The notes: a model not told the origin generated them from the letters alone. 41,833 nucleotides of DNA from an uncultured Flavobacteriaceae bacterium (GCA_937959395.1 CALGLR010000017.1:1-41833), one strand, 5' to 3'; positions 16,706-26,036 are shown, counted from the first letter of the stretch. Translations and numbers: made by a program.

Positions 16706-17926
16706 CTATTCAGAAATGGTATAACTTATCATTTTTACAGTCGGTTTTTCTTTTTTCAAATCTGTCCAAGCAACATATACAGTATCACCTATAACTTCTA
16801 GCTGAGGAAAACCACTTTGTCTTTCTGCTGAAGTATTTACTATGGTTATATTTTCATCTTTATGACCATCTTTATAAACACGAGCAACTTGTAATACAAC
16901 ATCTTCTCCTTTTGGTTCTAGCCAACTTATTAAAGCACTATTATCTTTTAGAAAATTAACATCTACTCTTCCTATTGCATTGCCTCCATCTATTCGTACT
17001 GGATTTTTAAAATTTTCACCATTATTATCTGAAAAAGCCATCATAATTCTTGGTGTTTCATTTTCTGCAGTAAACCAAGCTACAACAACGTTACTTTCTT
17101 TTGTATCTATAGCTGATCCATTAACTGGACAACCATTTAATTTCCAATTATCTTCATGTACCGGTTTTGGAGCTGTCCATTTTCCGTCTACCCAGCGCAC
17201 AATAGAGATATCTCTAATTTCTTGTTTTCCATTAGAACGATCTCTATACACTACTATTGGTCCATTATTAGAAATTGCAGTTGCTGTACTACAACAATCA
17301 CAAACCCGCTCATCTATTTCTACTTCTTCAGATATTTTACCTTCCGTATCTATGAATGCATTACGTAAAGTCATTTGATTTTTTTCAGCGTCTTTATTTT
17401 TAGTATTTCTACCATCTAACCAACTTATGTAATAGCCACCATCATAAACATGCATTGAAACAAAGCCGTGTTCAGCAGAAACACCATCTGTGTGCAATAA
17501 AAAATTCTCTTTCTTGGTTTTTGATGAAAATAAATGAAGCTTAATATCATAATCATAAGTCCCTGAAGTAGATTTTTGAAGCGTATTTATGAGTACATGT
17601 TCTCCATTTACAGCTAGAGCGGGAAAATCTGCCCAATTTACAAACCAATCTTTACCAGAACTCACTATTTCAGAATCATTCCAACTACTTTTAGTATACT
17701 TTGCATATTTTAAAGTCGCAACAGAATCTTTCATTTCCATCCATGATAAATGAAGACTCCCATTATTACTTGATAATCTTGGCAAATGAGAAAAACCAGA
17801 AGTAGGAACATTAATTTTAGTAAAAACAGAAGACAAAGTCTTAGTCTCTGACTCTGTTTTAACTTTTTTTTCCTTTTTACAAGAAACTAAAAGTATAAGC
17901 AGTATTAAGAAAAGGAAGTGTTTCAT
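16706..17926 (-). CDS. BNR/sialidase-fold lipoprotein with CDCC motif
   Basis: A 406-residue lipoprotein: signal peptide with lipobox LLVSC (C16), then a beta-propeller with SWLDGR-like repeats. It carries RVCDCC (C209, C211, C212), VVYRDR and LNGCPVNG (C266), motifs shared by a widespread family often annotated as exo-alpha-sialidase. The usual sialidase catalytic residues were not identified, so glycosidase activity is doubtful; a metal or redox role for the cysteines is inference. It starts 29 bases after the TlpA-like gene at 17956-19167 and is surely co-transcribed with it. Confidence 0.8.
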   Translation of the reverse strand: MKHFLFLILLILLVSCKKEKKVKTESETKTLSSVFTKINVPTSGFSHLPRLSSNNGSLHLSWMEMKDSVATLKYAKYTKSSWNDSEIVSSGKDWFVNWADFPALAVNGEHVLINTLQKSTSGTYDYDIKLHLFSSKTKKENFLLHTDGVSAEHGFVSMHVYDGGYYISWLDGRNTKNKDAEKNQMTLRNAFIDTEGKISEEVEIDERVCDCCSTATAISNNGPIVVYRDRSNGKQEIRDISIVRWVDGKWTAPKPVHEDNWKLNGCPVNGSAIDTKESNVVVAWFTAENETPRIMMAFSDNNGENFKNPVRIDGGNAIGRVDVNFLKDNSALISWLEPKGEDVVLQVARVYKDGHKDENITIVNTSAERQSGFPQLEVIGDTVYVAWTDLKKEKPTVKMISYTISE

Positions 17927-17955
17927 GTTTTGTAAGTTATAAGTAAGAAAAACTA

Positions 17956-19167
17956 TTATTCATTTAATAATAAATCTAAAAAACCTTCAAATTCCGTCTT
18001 AAATTCTAAATATTTATTTCCAGTCGCAGGACCATTAAACCCAGTATGTATTTTACGTACTTTTCCTTTCTTATCTATAAATACAGAAGTAGGATAACTT
18101 AATACATGATTTAACATGGGTAGCTTTTCTTGAGCCTTAGCCTTATCTGTAGTTCCGGTTTGCGCCAATAGTATTGGGTAATTAATTCCTATTTTCTCTT
18201 GTAGTCTATTTATTGCTTTAAACGCTTTTTCTTTAGTCTTTGCGTACTCAAAAGCCAATGCAACAAATTCTACGCCTTTATTTTTATTTTTTTTATAATA
18301 ATCGACATAATATTTACTCTCATCTAAGCAATTTGGGCACCAAGTTCCCATTATCTGAACCACAACAACCTTATTTTTAAAACGATCATCACTTAAAGAT
18401 ATTTGATTACCATTTGCATCAGGAAACGTAAATTCTAAACTATCATAACCTTCTTTTAAAAAGGTTAACTCATTAGCGCTTGGCAATTCATAATTTGCGT
18501 TACGTTTTGCCACAAACGGTTCTTTCCAATGGTTTCCAGAATAAAACATGCCGTTCATTGTAGAGTCTGTAACTGTGGCTGTAAATAAAAAAGCGTGCGC
18601 GCCATCAAAAGTTGAAAGTTTCATTTCATTTCCGTTAAGGACACCTTCCAAATAACGATAATCTCCTGTCTCTGTTCTAAAAGTGCCAAGAATTTTATTT
18701 CCATTTTGTTTAAAAATTCCTTTAGCAATATATCTATCTGCTTCAATATTTGGACTAAAGACCGTTTCCCAATTACCAGTAACGTTAGCTTTAGAAGTCG
18801 CAGAAACATCAAAACGAGTTTCTTTTTTTTCAGCTTTAAAAGGCACTATTCTATCTTTTCCTTCAATAATAAAATGACCATTAAGTTTATTGTTTTCAAT
18901 TTTTGCTGCAATTACACCTTCAAAAATGGGCATTTGTATAAATATAGAGTCATTTTTATACGTAATATCATTTACCTCAATAACCTCTTCCGCATTAAAC
19001 ATATTAAGAGAATGTACTGTTTTTAACTCAAAATTAAATGGTAGAGTTTCAGTCTTACTTACAAGTAAATCTGCTCTATAAACTCCTAATTCTAGTTTTT
19101 GTTCTTTTTTTTCGGCATTACAAGACAACAAAAAAGATAGAATAAGAAGCATTAAAATATGACGCAT
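17956..19167 (-). CDS. TlpA-like thioredoxin lipoprotein
   Basis: A 403-residue lipoprotein (lipobox FLLSC, C16). An N-terminal strand-rich domain of about 220 residues is followed by a thioredoxin fold with the active site MGTWCPNC (C277, C280). Such proteins act as thiol-disulfide reductases facing the periplasm. It is the first gene of a two-gene unit with the CDCC-motif lipoprotein, whose cysteines are a plausible substrate; that link is inferred from adjacency. Confidence 0.88.
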   Translation of the reverse strand: MRHILMLLILSFLLSCNAEKKEQKLELGVYRADLLVSKTETLPFNFELKTVHSLNMFNAEEVIEVNDITYKNDSIFIQMPIFEGVIAAKIENNKLNGHFIIEGKDRIVPFKAEKKETRFDVSATSKANVTGNWETVFSPNIEADRYIAKGIFKQNGNKILGTFRTETGDYRYLEGVLNGNEMKLSTFDGAHAFLFTATVTDSTMNGMFYSGNHWKEPFVAKRNANYELPSANELTFLKEGYDSLEFTFPDANGNQISLSDDRFKNKVVVVQIMGTWCPNCLDESKYYVDYYKKNKNKGVEFVALAFEYAKTKEKAFKAINRLQEKIGINYPILLAQTGTTDKAKAQEKLPMLNHVLSYPTSVFIDKKGKVRKIHTGFNGPATGNKYLEFKTEFEGFLDLLLNE

Positions 19168-19219
19168 AAATTATAGTTTAAAATATTATTCGAAGTAACG
19201 ACAAAATACTTACAAATAA

Positions 19220-19246
19220 AAAAGCTCAACATATAGTTGAGCTTTT
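19220..19246 (-). terminator. Intrinsic terminator after the acidic exported protein gene
   Basis: AAAAGCTCAAC and GTTGAGCTTTT pair perfectly over 11 bp around ATATA. On the minus strand the stem is followed by TTTTATTTG, suiting termination of the gene at 19271-19621. It may also shield the start of the next minus-strand unit at 19167. Confidence 0.75.
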
Positions 19247-19270
19247 GCAAAAATAAAAATAAATAATAAT

Positions 19271-19621
19271 TTAATTATCGTCGTCGTCTAAATCGTCACC
19301 TTCTAATTCATCTTCTTCAAGATCATCACTATCTAATTCCTTAATAGTTGTTGCTTCACCGTTTACACCTTTAGGCTGCTCTAGTGTTTCTTCCAACTTA
19401 ACTGCTGTTTCAACTTTTTTTGCTTCAGTAGCTTTGGTTGTATAAACACGTTTATCATCCTCTGGATTAAGTTTAGAAGCTTCTTGCTTAATTTCTTCTT
19501 TAACTTCATCAGTAGTAGTTTTTACTTCCTCTACTTTATCTTTAATTTGAGCTGTAGCATATTGCATTCCTGCAAATAGAAAACAGACCGTAAAGAACAT
19601 TACTAGTTTTAAATTTTTCAT
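19271..19621 (-). CDS. Small acidic exported protein
   Basis: A 116-residue protein with signal peptide MKNLKLVMFFTVCFLFAGMQ...ATAQ, a central Lys/Glu helix-prone part and a C-terminus almost purely acidic (EEDELEGDDLDDDDN). It is not assigned to a family. Acidic tails of this type often bind calcium or basic partners, but that is inference. It lies 175 bases from the Lys/Glu-rich gene upstream, with a terminator between, so it is probably transcribed separately. Confidence 0.72.
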   Translation of the reverse strand: MKNLKLVMFFTVCFLFAGMQYATAQIKDKVEEVKTTTDEVKEEIKQEASKLNPEDDKRVYTTKATEAKKVETAVKLEETLEQPKGVNGEATTIKELDSDDLEEDELEGDDLDDDDN

Positions 19622-19742
19622 GGTTTTATTATTTATATGGATTAATATTACTTACTAACATATACGCACAAAACAACATGTAAGATCATAAAAACTAACT
19701 ATTTAGCATTTTTTAACCTTTTTTTTTAACGATATAAACAAA

Positions 19743-19772
19743 GAAAAGGCGTCGTAAAAACAACACCTTTTC
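19743..19772 (-). terminator. Likely terminator after the Lys/Glu-rich gene
   Basis: GAAAAGGCGT and ACACCTTTTC pair over 10 bp (one G-T) around a 10-base loop. On the minus strand the stem is followed by TTTGTTTA. It lies about 25 bases after the end of 19797-20555. Confidence 0.6.
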
Positions 19773-19796
19773 AAACTTTTTAAATATTACTTTTTA

Positions 19797-20555
19797 TTAC
19801 TGCTTATAGACTTTAGACAACTTTTCTTTTTGTGCTTTAAATTTGTCTTTTCCGTTTTTAATTGACGCTTCTAATTTTTTTATTCTTTCTTCTACTCTCG
19901 CAATTTTTTCTTCTTTCATTTTTAATTGCTCTGGAGTTAATTCCTTTTTACCCTTTGCATTTTCAAGACGTTCTTTAGCTGCAGCAACACGTTCTTTACT
20001 TCTAACCAATAAATCCTCTCTTTTGGCTAGTTTAGTTTCCTTTTCTTTAAGTTTTGCCTTAGCCTCTTCTGCTCTAGCTTTACCAAAAGCTTTTCCTTTT
20101 AAATCGCCTTTATTTTTACCGTATGCGTTTCCAGATTTTTCATCATCATCATCATCATCATTTTCTTTCCTCTCTTTTTTCTCCTTCTTTTCCTTCTTTT
20201 CCTTCTTATCTTTTACTTTACCGTCATGATTATTATCGTCATCATCGTCATCGTCATCATCTTTATCTTTTTTAACCTTATCGCGAATGGCTTTCATTTC
20301 TTCTTTTAGCTTCTCACGTTCTTCTGGAGTAGCCTCTTTCATTTTCTCTTTAATTTCAGCAGCCTTAGCTTTAACTTCTTCCTTTACCCCTTGCATTTCT
20401 TCTTTCTTAGCCATCATTTCTTCTTTTTTGGCTTGCCCTTTGTTTTTAAGCACTTTTTCATGCTTATCCTTCATCTTTTTTTGAGCAAAAAGAGATTGAT
20501 TCCCTCCAACAAAAAGTAAAATCAATACTAACACTATGTATTTTAAATTCTTCAT
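19797..20555 (-). CDS. Exported low-complexity Lys/Glu/Asp-rich protein
   Basis: A 252-residue protein: signal peptide to LFAQ (about residue 25), then helix-prone KE-rich segments (KKEEMMAKKEEMQGVKEE), two runs of aspartate and a Lys/Glu block. The C-terminal half (KAKLKEKETKLAKREDLL onward) looks like a long coiled coil. The aspartate runs are encoded by GAT/GAC triplet repeats near 20143 and 20240, which could change length without shifting frame. Dense antisense open frames here are composition shadows. It follows the lipoprotein at 20559-20762 by three bases, so the two are co-translated. Function unknown. Confidence 0.78.
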   Translation of the reverse strand: MKNLKYIVLVLILLFVGGNQSLFAQKKMKDKHEKVLKNKGQAKKEEMMAKKEEMQGVKEEVKAKAAEIKEKMKEATPEEREKLKEEMKAIRDKVKKDKDDDDDDDDDNNHDGKVKDKKEKKEKKEKKERKENDDDDDDEKSGNAYGKNKGDLKGKAFGKARAEEAKAKLKEKETKLAKREDLLVRSKERVAAAKERLENAKGKKELTPEQLKMKEEKIARVEERIKKLEASIKNGKDKFKAQKEKLSKVYKQ

Positions 20556-20558
20556 GGT

Positions 20559-20762
20559 CTATAAATTATCTAGTTCATTTAATTCGTTCTCTAAATCTTT
20601 AGCATCTTTTTCTATAGTTTCTGATGCTTTTTCAGTTTCACTTTCAATAGTTTCAATTTGTTCAACTACTGCTTTTGTTTCTGCTTCTTCTTTTTTCGTG
20701 TCTCTACATGACGTAAATGCTACTATAGAACACACCAATACTAATTTAAAAATTGTTTTCAT
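20559..20762 (-). CDS. Small helical lipoprotein
   Basis: A 67-residue lipoprotein with signal peptide and lipobox AFTSC (C19), followed by one Glu/Lys-rich helix (KEEAETKAVVEQIETIE onward). In size and layout it resembles small coiled-coil lipoproteins that brace the outer membrane, but no family is recognised. Its stop TAG lies three bases before the start of the Lys/Glu-rich gene, a tight operon. Confidence 0.75.
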   Translation of the reverse strand: MKTIFKLVLVCSIVAFTSCRDTKKEEAETKAVVEQIETIESETEKASETIEKDAKDLENELNELDNL

Positions 20763-20885
20763 TGTTTATTATTAAATAGTTAGATTTCTTTTTAAATATA
20801 TCTTTCTTAATTAACAAAATTTAAAATTGTCTATATCCCAAAACATATTATCGATTAAAAACATATATTCAAGTCAAAGTACAAA

Positions 20886-20922
20886 AAAAACCACTCAAAA
20901 TTAAATAGCTTGAGTGGTTTTT
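20886..20922 (-). terminator. Intrinsic terminator after the endonuclease gene
   Basis: AAAAACCACTCAA and TTGAGTGGTTTTT pair perfectly over 13 bp around an 11-base loop. On the minus strand it ends in a long T-run and lies about 20 bases after the stop of 20943-22958. Confidence 0.82.
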
Positions 20923-20942
20923 ATCGTAGTAGTATTTCTGAG

Positions 20943-22958
20943 TTATTTTATCACTACTTTCTTAATTAACGTATGTTGTCCATCATTTATACTTAAAACA
21001 TATACTCCTGAAGGCAAATCGTTAATACTTATTTGTTCTTTAAAACGGCCTTTAGCTAGACGTTGACCAACACTATTGTTTATTGTAAAATTAACCGCTC
21101 TATAATCCCTCATTTTAATAACTAAGGCTGAATTTAAACGAAATACTTTAGCATTAAATAGAGGTTCTTCATTTTCTAAATTAGAATCTGCTATTAATAT
21201 ATTAGCAGAAAAATTAAGACTAGATGAAATATTTAATGTATAATCTTCGACCTCACCATAAGTAAATGTTTCACAAGCAGATTGTGCCGCATTATATTTC
21301 ATAGATACTCTCATTCTTGTTCTTCCAGTTTTTGCCGATGTAGGAATTGTAAATGTTCCAGATAATCTATTCGCACTAGAAGACGAACCACTAACAACTT
21401 TTTCACTATTTTCAAAAGTGCCATTTTGGTTATAATCGATCCATACTGTCCAAAATTCTGTATAGGCTTGACCAGAAAATCCAGCGCTTATTACAACGGT
21501 ATTACTTCCATAACTAACATTCCCAACTTGACTTGTATTATTTTTATATCCATTGTTTGATCCAGATGAATTATTTATACCACCAATCCCTACGTAATCG
21601 ATATACTCAGAACTTGAATCATTTCCTTTAGAGACGCAATAATTTAGAGAATCATTTGTATCTCCAGAAAAAACATGAGTTCCTAGACCTGAAGATGTAT
21701 TAATTCCTAAACGTGTCCATTGTGAAGCTAAGTAAGTCGTTCTTGGAGAACTCACACTACTTTTACGCCTAAGTGTAACGTCTTTAGCAAAATTAGATGT
21801 TCCTCCATTAAAACGTCCAATAATATCTATAAGAACATTGTTTTTAAATAAACCTATCGCATCATTACCATTAAAAGTTAATGGAGAGCTAGAAGTTGTT
21901 CGATCTGCTTTATTTTTAATTGTAGTACTTGCAGAGCTATGAGACACTACAAATGTACGTCCGTTATTTAAAGTACCGCTAAGATTATATGCCGCTTCCC
22001 AGTTTCCTGATCCATTACCTTGCCTTCTTAAATTATAACCAGAAAGATTGACGTTATTTCCTGTAAAATTAGCAATTTCTAATGCTTTATTAAATGAAGA
22101 TCCTTCTACATATTCTGAAATGAACAATTCAGAAGCTCCATCATTATCAGGATCAGTTGGATCATCATTTCCAGTACCAAAACGATCTTCTGCTTGAACT
22201 CCACCCCAAATTTTTGTCGCAAAAGCGGGGTTATCTACAAACGGATTACGATTCCCCTGAATCCCAGCGATAACAGAATTCCTATTATCTTCAAAAGCAT
22301 TTACAGGGTCTTCAGCATTCCATTTCAAAAATACGTCTACCATATTTGGATCTGATGTTACTGCGTTTCCAACACCTACATTTTTAGGTAAACAACGCTC
22401 TCCATAGCGTATGTACATAAATAACATCATACGTGCTACATCCCCTTTCCATTCATCGCCTGGATACCAATTTCCTTGAGGTGTTATTTTTGCATTCCCA
22501 TTTCCAGCAGCAAATTTACGATTACTTCTAGATGAGTTCATTTGTATATCTGCTGGTCGTAAGTTATGCGCATCGGCTCCCGCTCCAGTTGTTCCTAAAT
22601 TGGGTAGACCTAAAGACCTGGCATACGTATGCTCGCGATTCCATTCTCCTGCTCCACCACCATTATTATTCTTACTTCTACTTCTATCTGTTTTTCCATC
22701 GCCGTCATTATCATTATATCCATAAATCAACAATACTTTATTTGGATTGCTTGGATCTAAATCACTCTGTTTTAAAGCGTCCCAAACACCTGGTGTATAA
22801 CTTAGAATCGTAGATTGAGTCGTCGAAACTTTATTAGATAAAACATTTTTTAATGCATTACCAGACAATGTTATGTCTACATTATTATAGTAAGAAGGGA
22901 TTTGCGCATAAGTGTAATAGGAAATTAATGCTAAAAAAAATAGTAATTTGTTTTTCAT
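20943..22958 (-). CDS. Secreted endonuclease I with lamin-tail, GEVED and T9SS domains
   Basis: A 671-residue exported nuclease. A signal peptide (MKNKLLFFLALISYYTYAQ) precedes an endonuclease I domain with EWNREHTYARSLG, DAHNLRPAD, NSSRSNRKF and GDVARMMLFMYIRYG, the histidine and asparagine set of His-Me finger nucleases. A lamin-tail-like domain (SELFISEYVEGSSFNKALEI) follows, then a GEVED domain ending TYGEVEDYTL, and a T9SS sorting tail ending KKVVIK. It would degrade extracellular DNA for nutrients or biofilm release. It is transcribed alone with its own terminator. Confidence 0.93.
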   Translation of the reverse strand: MKNKLLFFLALISYYTYAQIPSYYNNVDITLSGNALKNVLSNKVSTTQSTILSYTPGVWDALKQSDLDPSNPNKVLLIYGYNDNDGDGKTDRSRSKNNNGGGAGEWNREHTYARSLGLPNLGTTGAGADAHNLRPADIQMNSSRSNRKFAAGNGNAKITPQGNWYPGDEWKGDVARMMLFMYIRYGERCLPKNVGVGNAVTSDPNMVDVFLKWNAEDPVNAFEDNRNSVIAGIQGNRNPFVDNPAFATKIWGGVQAEDRFGTGNDDPTDPDNDGASELFISEYVEGSSFNKALEIANFTGNNVNLSGYNLRRQGNGSGNWEAAYNLSGTLNNGRTFVVSHSSASTTIKNKADRTTSSSPLTFNGNDAIGLFKNNVLIDIIGRFNGGTSNFAKDVTLRRKSSVSSPRTTYLASQWTRLGINTSSGLGTHVFSGDTNDSLNYCVSKGNDSSSEYIDYVGIGGINNSSGSNNGYKNNTSQVGNVSYGSNTVVISAGFSGQAYTEFWTVWIDYNQNGTFENSEKVVSGSSSSANRLSGTFTIPTSAKTGRTRMRVSMKYNAAQSACETFTYGEVEDYTLNISSSLNFSANILIADSNLENEEPLFNAKVFRLNSALVIKMRDYRAVNFTINNSVGQRLAKGRFKEQISINDLPSGVYVLSINDGQHTLIKKVVIK

Positions 22959-23176
22959 GAGAATATGTTTTAAAGTTGGTTGAAATTTAAAATCATAGTA
23001 TTACTAAATAGTTTTCTAACCATTAACAAATACTAAAATAATACCACAAAATACCAAAAATAAAACAACAAAAAAGTAAAATATTAATAATTGCTTAACA
23101 TTTTATTAACTTAATTGAATTAATCATAAATATTTAACACCGTAATGCTTTTTAAAATTAAAAGCATCATGTTCTA

Positions 23177-23207
23177 TTTCCATAAACTTTAACTATTAGT
23201 ATATTTG
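23177..23207 (+). promoter_or_regulatory. Promoter of pheT
   Basis: TTTC at 23177-23180 and TATATTTG at 23200-23207, spaced 19 bases, fit the Bacteroidota promoter pattern. A start near 23213 would leave a leader of about 15 bases before pheT, too short for a T-box or peptide attenuator. Confidence 0.5.
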
Positions 23208-23228
23208 TTCTCTTAATTATCGATTAAC

Positions 23229-25655
23229 ATGAAGATTTCTTACAACTGGATTAAACAGTTTTTAAAAATAGATTGGACACCAGAACAAACGAGTGAATTA
23301 TTAACAGATTTGGGCCTTGAAGTTGAGGGACTAGAAACCTACCAAAGCATAAAAGGCGGACTAGAAGGTGTTGTAGTTGGAGAAGTACTAACCTGTGTAC
23401 AACACCCAAATGCAGATCGTCTAAAAATAACTACCGTAAATATAGGCAAAGACGCTCCTGTGCAAATTGTATGTGGTGCTCCTAATGTAGCTGCTGGGCA
23501 AAAAGTTCCCGTAGCAACTATTGGAACGGTTTTATATTCAGACGAAGGCGAACCATGGACCATAAAAAAAGGTAAGATTCGCGGAGAAGAAAGTCATGGA
23601 ATGATTTGTGCTGAAGATGAATTAGGACTTGGAAAGTCTCATGATGGTATTCTTGTATTAGCTGAAGATACAACAGTTGGTATTCCTACTGCTGAACTAT
23701 TTGATATTGAAAATGACCATGTTTTCGAAATAGGGTTAACTCCAAATAGAGCTGATGCCATGAGTCATTACGGTACGGCTAGAGATTTAAAAGCGGGATT
23801 ACAACATAAAGACATCAACCTAGAGCTTAGAACACCAAGCGTTAGTTCTTTTCATATAGATAATAGAACTTTAAAAGTCGATATTAATGTTCTAAACAAG
23901 GACCTAGCTCCTCGTTACTGTGGTGTTACTATTTCTGGAGTAAAAGTTGGAGAATCTCCAAATTGGCTACAACATCGTTTAAAAGCTATTGGCTTAAGCC
24001 CTATAAATAATATAGTTGATGCTACTAATTATGTTTTACATGAACTAGGGCAACCTTTACATGCTTTTGACGCGAATAAAATAGCCGAAAACAAAATTGA
24101 AGTTAAAACCGTTAAAGCAGGAACTAAATTCACCACATTAGATGGTATAGAAAGAGAAATTCACGAAGATGACCTTATGATATGTGATGCTGAAAAACCA
24201 CTATGTATTGCTGGTGTTTTTGGAGGTTTAGATTCCGGTGTTTCAGAATCTACTACAAATATATTCTTAGAAAGTGCCTATTTCAACCCTATTAGTGTTA
24301 GAAAAACAGCAAAACGGCATGCTTTAAATACTGATGCTTCATTTCGTTTTGAACGCGGTATAGATCCAAATATCACCGAATACGCTTTAAAACGTGCTAC
24401 GCTATTAATTCAAGAAATAGCTGGTGGTGATATTACTAGTGATATCTCTGATTCCTACCCAAATAAAATTGAAGATTTCCAAGTGCATCTGGCCTTTGAT
24501 AAGGTTACTAAATTAATTGGCCAAGAAATACCTAAAGAAACCATTAAAAGTATATTAACGTCTTTAGATATTAAGGTTAATAATGTAACAGAAGCTGGTT
24601 TAGGATTAACGGTTCCTGCTTACAGGAATGACGTACAAAGAGAAGCTGATGTTATTGAAGAAATTTTACGTGTTTATGGTTACAATAATATAAAAACAAC
24701 CACAAAATTAAATGCGTCGATTTCTAATTCTTCAAAATTTGAAGATCATAAAATACAAAATGTTATTGGCAACCAATTAGCAGCTCAAGGCTTCTATGAA
24801 ATTCTGTCTAACTCATTAACAACACCAAATTATATTACTCTTAGTGAGCAATTAAAAGAAGAGCATAATGTTGTTATGCTAAACCCGTTAAGTAATGACT
24901 TGTCTGTGATGAGACAATCATTGCTATTTTCTGGTTTAGAAGCAATTTCACATAATATAAATAGAAAGCGCAGTAATTTAAGACTTTTTGAATTTGGAAA
25001 AACATATCATAATTATAGTGAAAGTCGTGAAGAACACAAACATCTAACGTTATTTCTTACTGGCAATAAAACGGAAGAAAATTGGACTTTAAAGGTTGAA
25101 AAAAGTAATTTTTTCTATTTAAAAGGGATTATTGAAACCACTTTACAACGTTTAGGTATTAATCGTTATGCATCAAAACCTGTTAAAAACGACCTCTTTA
25201 GTGAAGGTATGCAACTAAGTATTGGCAAACTTAAAGTGGTTGATTTTGGTATTGTAAAACCAAAAGTTACTAAGTATTTCGATATTTCGCAAGACGTTTT
25301 ATTTGCCGATTTTAATTGGGATAACATTATAGAGATTGCAAAACGAAACAGCATTAAATTTAAAGCTATTTCTAAATACCAAGAAGTTCGTCGTGATTTT
25401 GCTTTATTATTAGATGATAATGTGAGTTTTGAAGACATACACACTATAGCTAAACAAACAGAAAAGCAACTCTTAAAAAATGTGAGTCTTTTTGATGTTT
25501 ATAATGGCAAAAACTTACCTAAAGGCAAAAAAAGTTATGCCGTAAGTTTTACTATTCAAGATGAAAACAAAACACTTACGGATAAGCAAATCGACAAAAT
25601 AATGAACAAATTGCAAGCTAATTTTGAATCTAAGCTTGGAGCTGAGTTAAGGTAA
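23229..25655 (+). CDS. pheT: Phenylalanine-tRNA ligase beta subunit
   Basis: An 808-residue protein with the complete PheT domain order: N-terminal linker, EMAP/tRNA-binding domain (about 40-150, VVVGEVLTCVQHPNADRL), B3/B4 editing domain (FNPISVRKTAKRHALNTDASFRFERG), B5 domain (PAYRNDVQREADVIEEILRVYGYN), core domain and C-terminal FDX-ACB domain (SKYQEVRRDFALLLDD). With PheS it charges tRNA-Phe, and it removes misattached tyrosine. PheS is not beside it, as is common in Bacteroidota. Confidence 0.97.
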   Translation: MKISYNWIKQFLKIDWTPEQTSELLTDLGLEVEGLETYQSIKGGLEGVVVGEVLTCVQHPNADRLKITTVNIGKDAPVQIVCGAPNVAAGQKVPVATIGTVLYSDEGEPWTIKKGKIRGEESHGMICAEDELGLGKSHDGILVLAEDTTVGIPTAELFDIENDHVFEIGLTPNRADAMSHYGTARDLKAGLQHKDINLELRTPSVSSFHIDNRTLKVDINVLNKDLAPRYCGVTISGVKVGESPNWLQHRLKAIGLSPINNIVDATNYVLHELGQPLHAFDANKIAENKIEVKTVKAGTKFTTLDGIEREIHEDDLMICDAEKPLCIAGVFGGLDSGVSESTTNIFLESAYFNPISVRKTAKRHALNTDASFRFERGIDPNITEYALKRATLLIQEIAGGDITSDISDSYPNKIEDFQVHLAFDKVTKLIGQEIPKETIKSILTSLDIKVNNVTEAGLGLTVPAYRNDVQREADVIEEILRVYGYNNIKTTTKLNASISNSSKFEDHKIQNVIGNQLAAQGFYEILSNSLTTPNYITLSEQLKEEHNVVMLNPLSNDLSVMRQSLLFSGLEAISHNINRKRSNLRLFEFGKTYHNYSESREEHKHLTLFLTGNKTEENWTLKVEKSNFFYLKGIIETTLQRLGINRYASKPVKNDLFSEGMQLSIGKLKVVDFGIVKPKVTKYFDISQDVLFADFNWDNIIEIAKRNSIKFKAISKYQEVRRDFALLLDDNVSFEDIHTIAKQTEKQLLKNVSLFDVYNGKNLPKGKKSYAVSFTIQDENKTLTDKQIDKIMNKLQANFESKLGAELR

Positions 25656-25695
25656 GTACTATTTAGCGTTAATAATTACTGCTTTCGGTCATAAA

Positions 25696-25775
25696 AAACA
25701 TCCATCCCCAACCCTTCCTTCAAAGGAAGGGAGTGAGAAAAGTCTCCCTTTGAAGGGAGATATAGAGGGATGTTT
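25696..25775. repeat. 80-bp palindromic element bounded by AAACATCC
   Basis: The ends AAACATCC and GGATGTTT are inverted repeats. Inside, CCTTCCTTCAAAGGAAGG and TCTCCCTTTGAAGGGAGA are two successive hairpins of related sequence. It resembles short mobile or structured elements common in flavobacterial intergenic DNA. Confidence 0.6.
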
Positions 25776-25899
25776 AACGCGCTGTAAGTATCAACACTAA
25801 TTTAAATTAGAGCAATTACTATTAATCTATTGTTTTTAAGGTGTTTAAACCTTATTTTTAGAATTCAATAAATCATTATATAAGACATACTACTAATTT

Positions 25900-25960
25900 G
25901 TCCGTTCGAGCGCAGTCGAGAACTATATAATCTAAAAAAGTCTCGACTGCGCTCCAGACA
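25900..25960. repeat. GAGCGCAGTCGA hairpin element, short copy
   Basis: GAGCGCAGTCGAGA (25908-25921) and its exact complement (25941-25954) form a 14-bp perfect stem. The flanks GTCCGTTC and CCAGAC match the centre of the 130-bp elements at 29106 and 37327, so this is a short relative of that family without their GAGGCTGTCT ends. Confidence 0.7.
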
Positions 25961-26036
25961 TAAATAGTTTCAAAATTATTTTATATAAATATGAACTTAT
26001 ACCTATTATGAATTAAAATACGTTAAAAAGATAGAC

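Larger units (their letters stand above)
25656..26036. other. Intergenic region with two repeat elements
   Basis: The stretch after pheT has no gene. It contains an 80-bp element (25696-25775) and a GAGCGCAGTCGAGA hairpin (25900-25960). No separate terminator of pheT is evident; the first element's hairpins may serve. Confidence 0.6.

Noticed and set aside
16980-17378. 132-codon plus-strand frame inside the CDCC lipoprotein gene
   Set aside because: It is fully contained in a well-supported minus-strand gene with lipobox and family motifs; no independent evidence.
19843-20229. Long Ser/Phe-rich frame opposite the Lys/Glu-rich gene
   Set aside because: Antisense of Lys/Glu/Asp codons automatically gives open Ser/Phe/Leu frames; the minus-strand gene has a signal peptide and terminator.
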